A stretch of DNA of 11,980 bases from TMED14 sp041179465 (GTDB lineage: Bacteria; Bacteroidota; Bacteroidia; Flavobacteriales; Schleiferiaceae). Of the stretch, positions 11,916 through 11,980 are shown one piece after another (positions within the stretch are counted from its first letter, which is position 1; each line of letters opens with the position of its first letter). The notes under the pieces were generated by a model that worked only from the letters and a program-made list of their open reading frames with translations, was not told the origin of the DNA and did no database searches. The stretch covers positions 1 to 11,980 of the forward strand of contig JBEGTJ010000050.1 of assembly GCA_041179465.1 (NCBI GenBank). Reading direction: 5' to 3'. The position numbers and the translations under genes are program-made.

Positions 11916-11980
11916 CCCCAGAAAAGGGGCCGTTCGCTCAAACTTATTAACAATTTATGCACTGCATCGCGCTTCTCTAA
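11916..11980. other. Non-coding tail after the OsmC-family gene
   Basis: A CCCC-AGAAAA-GGGG hairpin (11916-11929) starts right after the stop codon, but no T run follows it, so it is at best a weak terminator. Beyond it is the AT-rich stretch AACTTATTAACAATTTATG. The ATG there is followed by six codons and a TAA, so no gene starts inside the window. The stretch may be a promoter for a gene further right. Confidence 0.3.

Noticed and set aside
11916..11929. Hairpin after the OsmC-family gene as an intrinsic terminator
   Set aside because: The stem is only 4 bp and is followed by CCGTTCGCTC, not a T run.
1..11980. CRISPR array, insertion sequence, tRNA or rRNA genes, riboswitch, or a novel defence island
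   Set aside because: No regularly spaced repeats, transposase-like frames, terminal inverted repeats, rRNA-like blocks or tRNA cloverleafs were noticed on reading. Almost all of the sequence is taken up by recognisable metabolic, transport, stress and toxin-antitoxin genes.

Overview
The window looks like a chromosomal piece of a high-GC member of the Bacteroidota, probably a marine Flavobacteriales-type lineage (inference). Three things point there. Starts lack Shine-Dalgarno sequences. Boxes of the Bacteroidota -7 form TAnnTTTG sit directly in front of most first genes. The proteins have a Bacteroidota flavour: DnaK with GGGTHDVS, a SusD-era-style lipoprotein family, and an arsenate reductase with the active site CTHNSRRS. 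Most of the window is visibly GC-rich. Exceptions are the first ~300 bases, the toxin-antitoxin module and two AT-rich operator regions.

Layout, left to right. (1) dnaK on the minus strand, running off the left edge, with an unusual low-GC, divergent 3' part. (2) A minus-strand lipoprotein gene of unknown function. (3) Divergently from it, panB (pantothenate/CoA synthesis) translationally coupled to an RluA-family pseudouridine synthase. (4) A convergent type II toxin-antitoxin pair (ribbon-helix-helix antitoxin, MazF/PemK toxin) with a palindromic operator. (5) Divergent from that, an NlpC/P60 peptidase gene followed three bases later by an MFS transporter gene. (6) A small coiled-coil lipoprotein gene whose stop codon overlaps that of the MFS gene within a shared CTAG. 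(7) Divergent from it, selU-selD, a selenium pair serving tRNA 2-selenouridine. (8) An arsenic operon, arsR - thioredoxin-type arsenate reductase - acr3, with a nested palindromic operator. (9) An OsmC/Ohr-family gene 4 nt after acr3, then a short non-coding tail.

How they work together. SelD makes selenophosphate and SelU uses it to convert 2-thiouridine to 2-selenouridine in the tRNA wobble position. In the ars operon ArsR senses As(III), the LMW-phosphatase-fold enzyme reduces arsenate to arsenite, and ACR3 exports it. The P60 peptidase and MFS pair may handle cell-wall peptides, but only the gene order suggests this.

I see no phage, CRISPR, transposase or novel defence system. The most notable signals are: a repeated arrangement of a TAnnTTTG-like box exactly 4 nt before the start codon at six of seven box-associated genes (predicting leaderless mRNAs), the mosaic end of dnaK, and the nested arsR operator that overlaps a well-spaced Bacteroidota promoter embedded in the selD stop codon.
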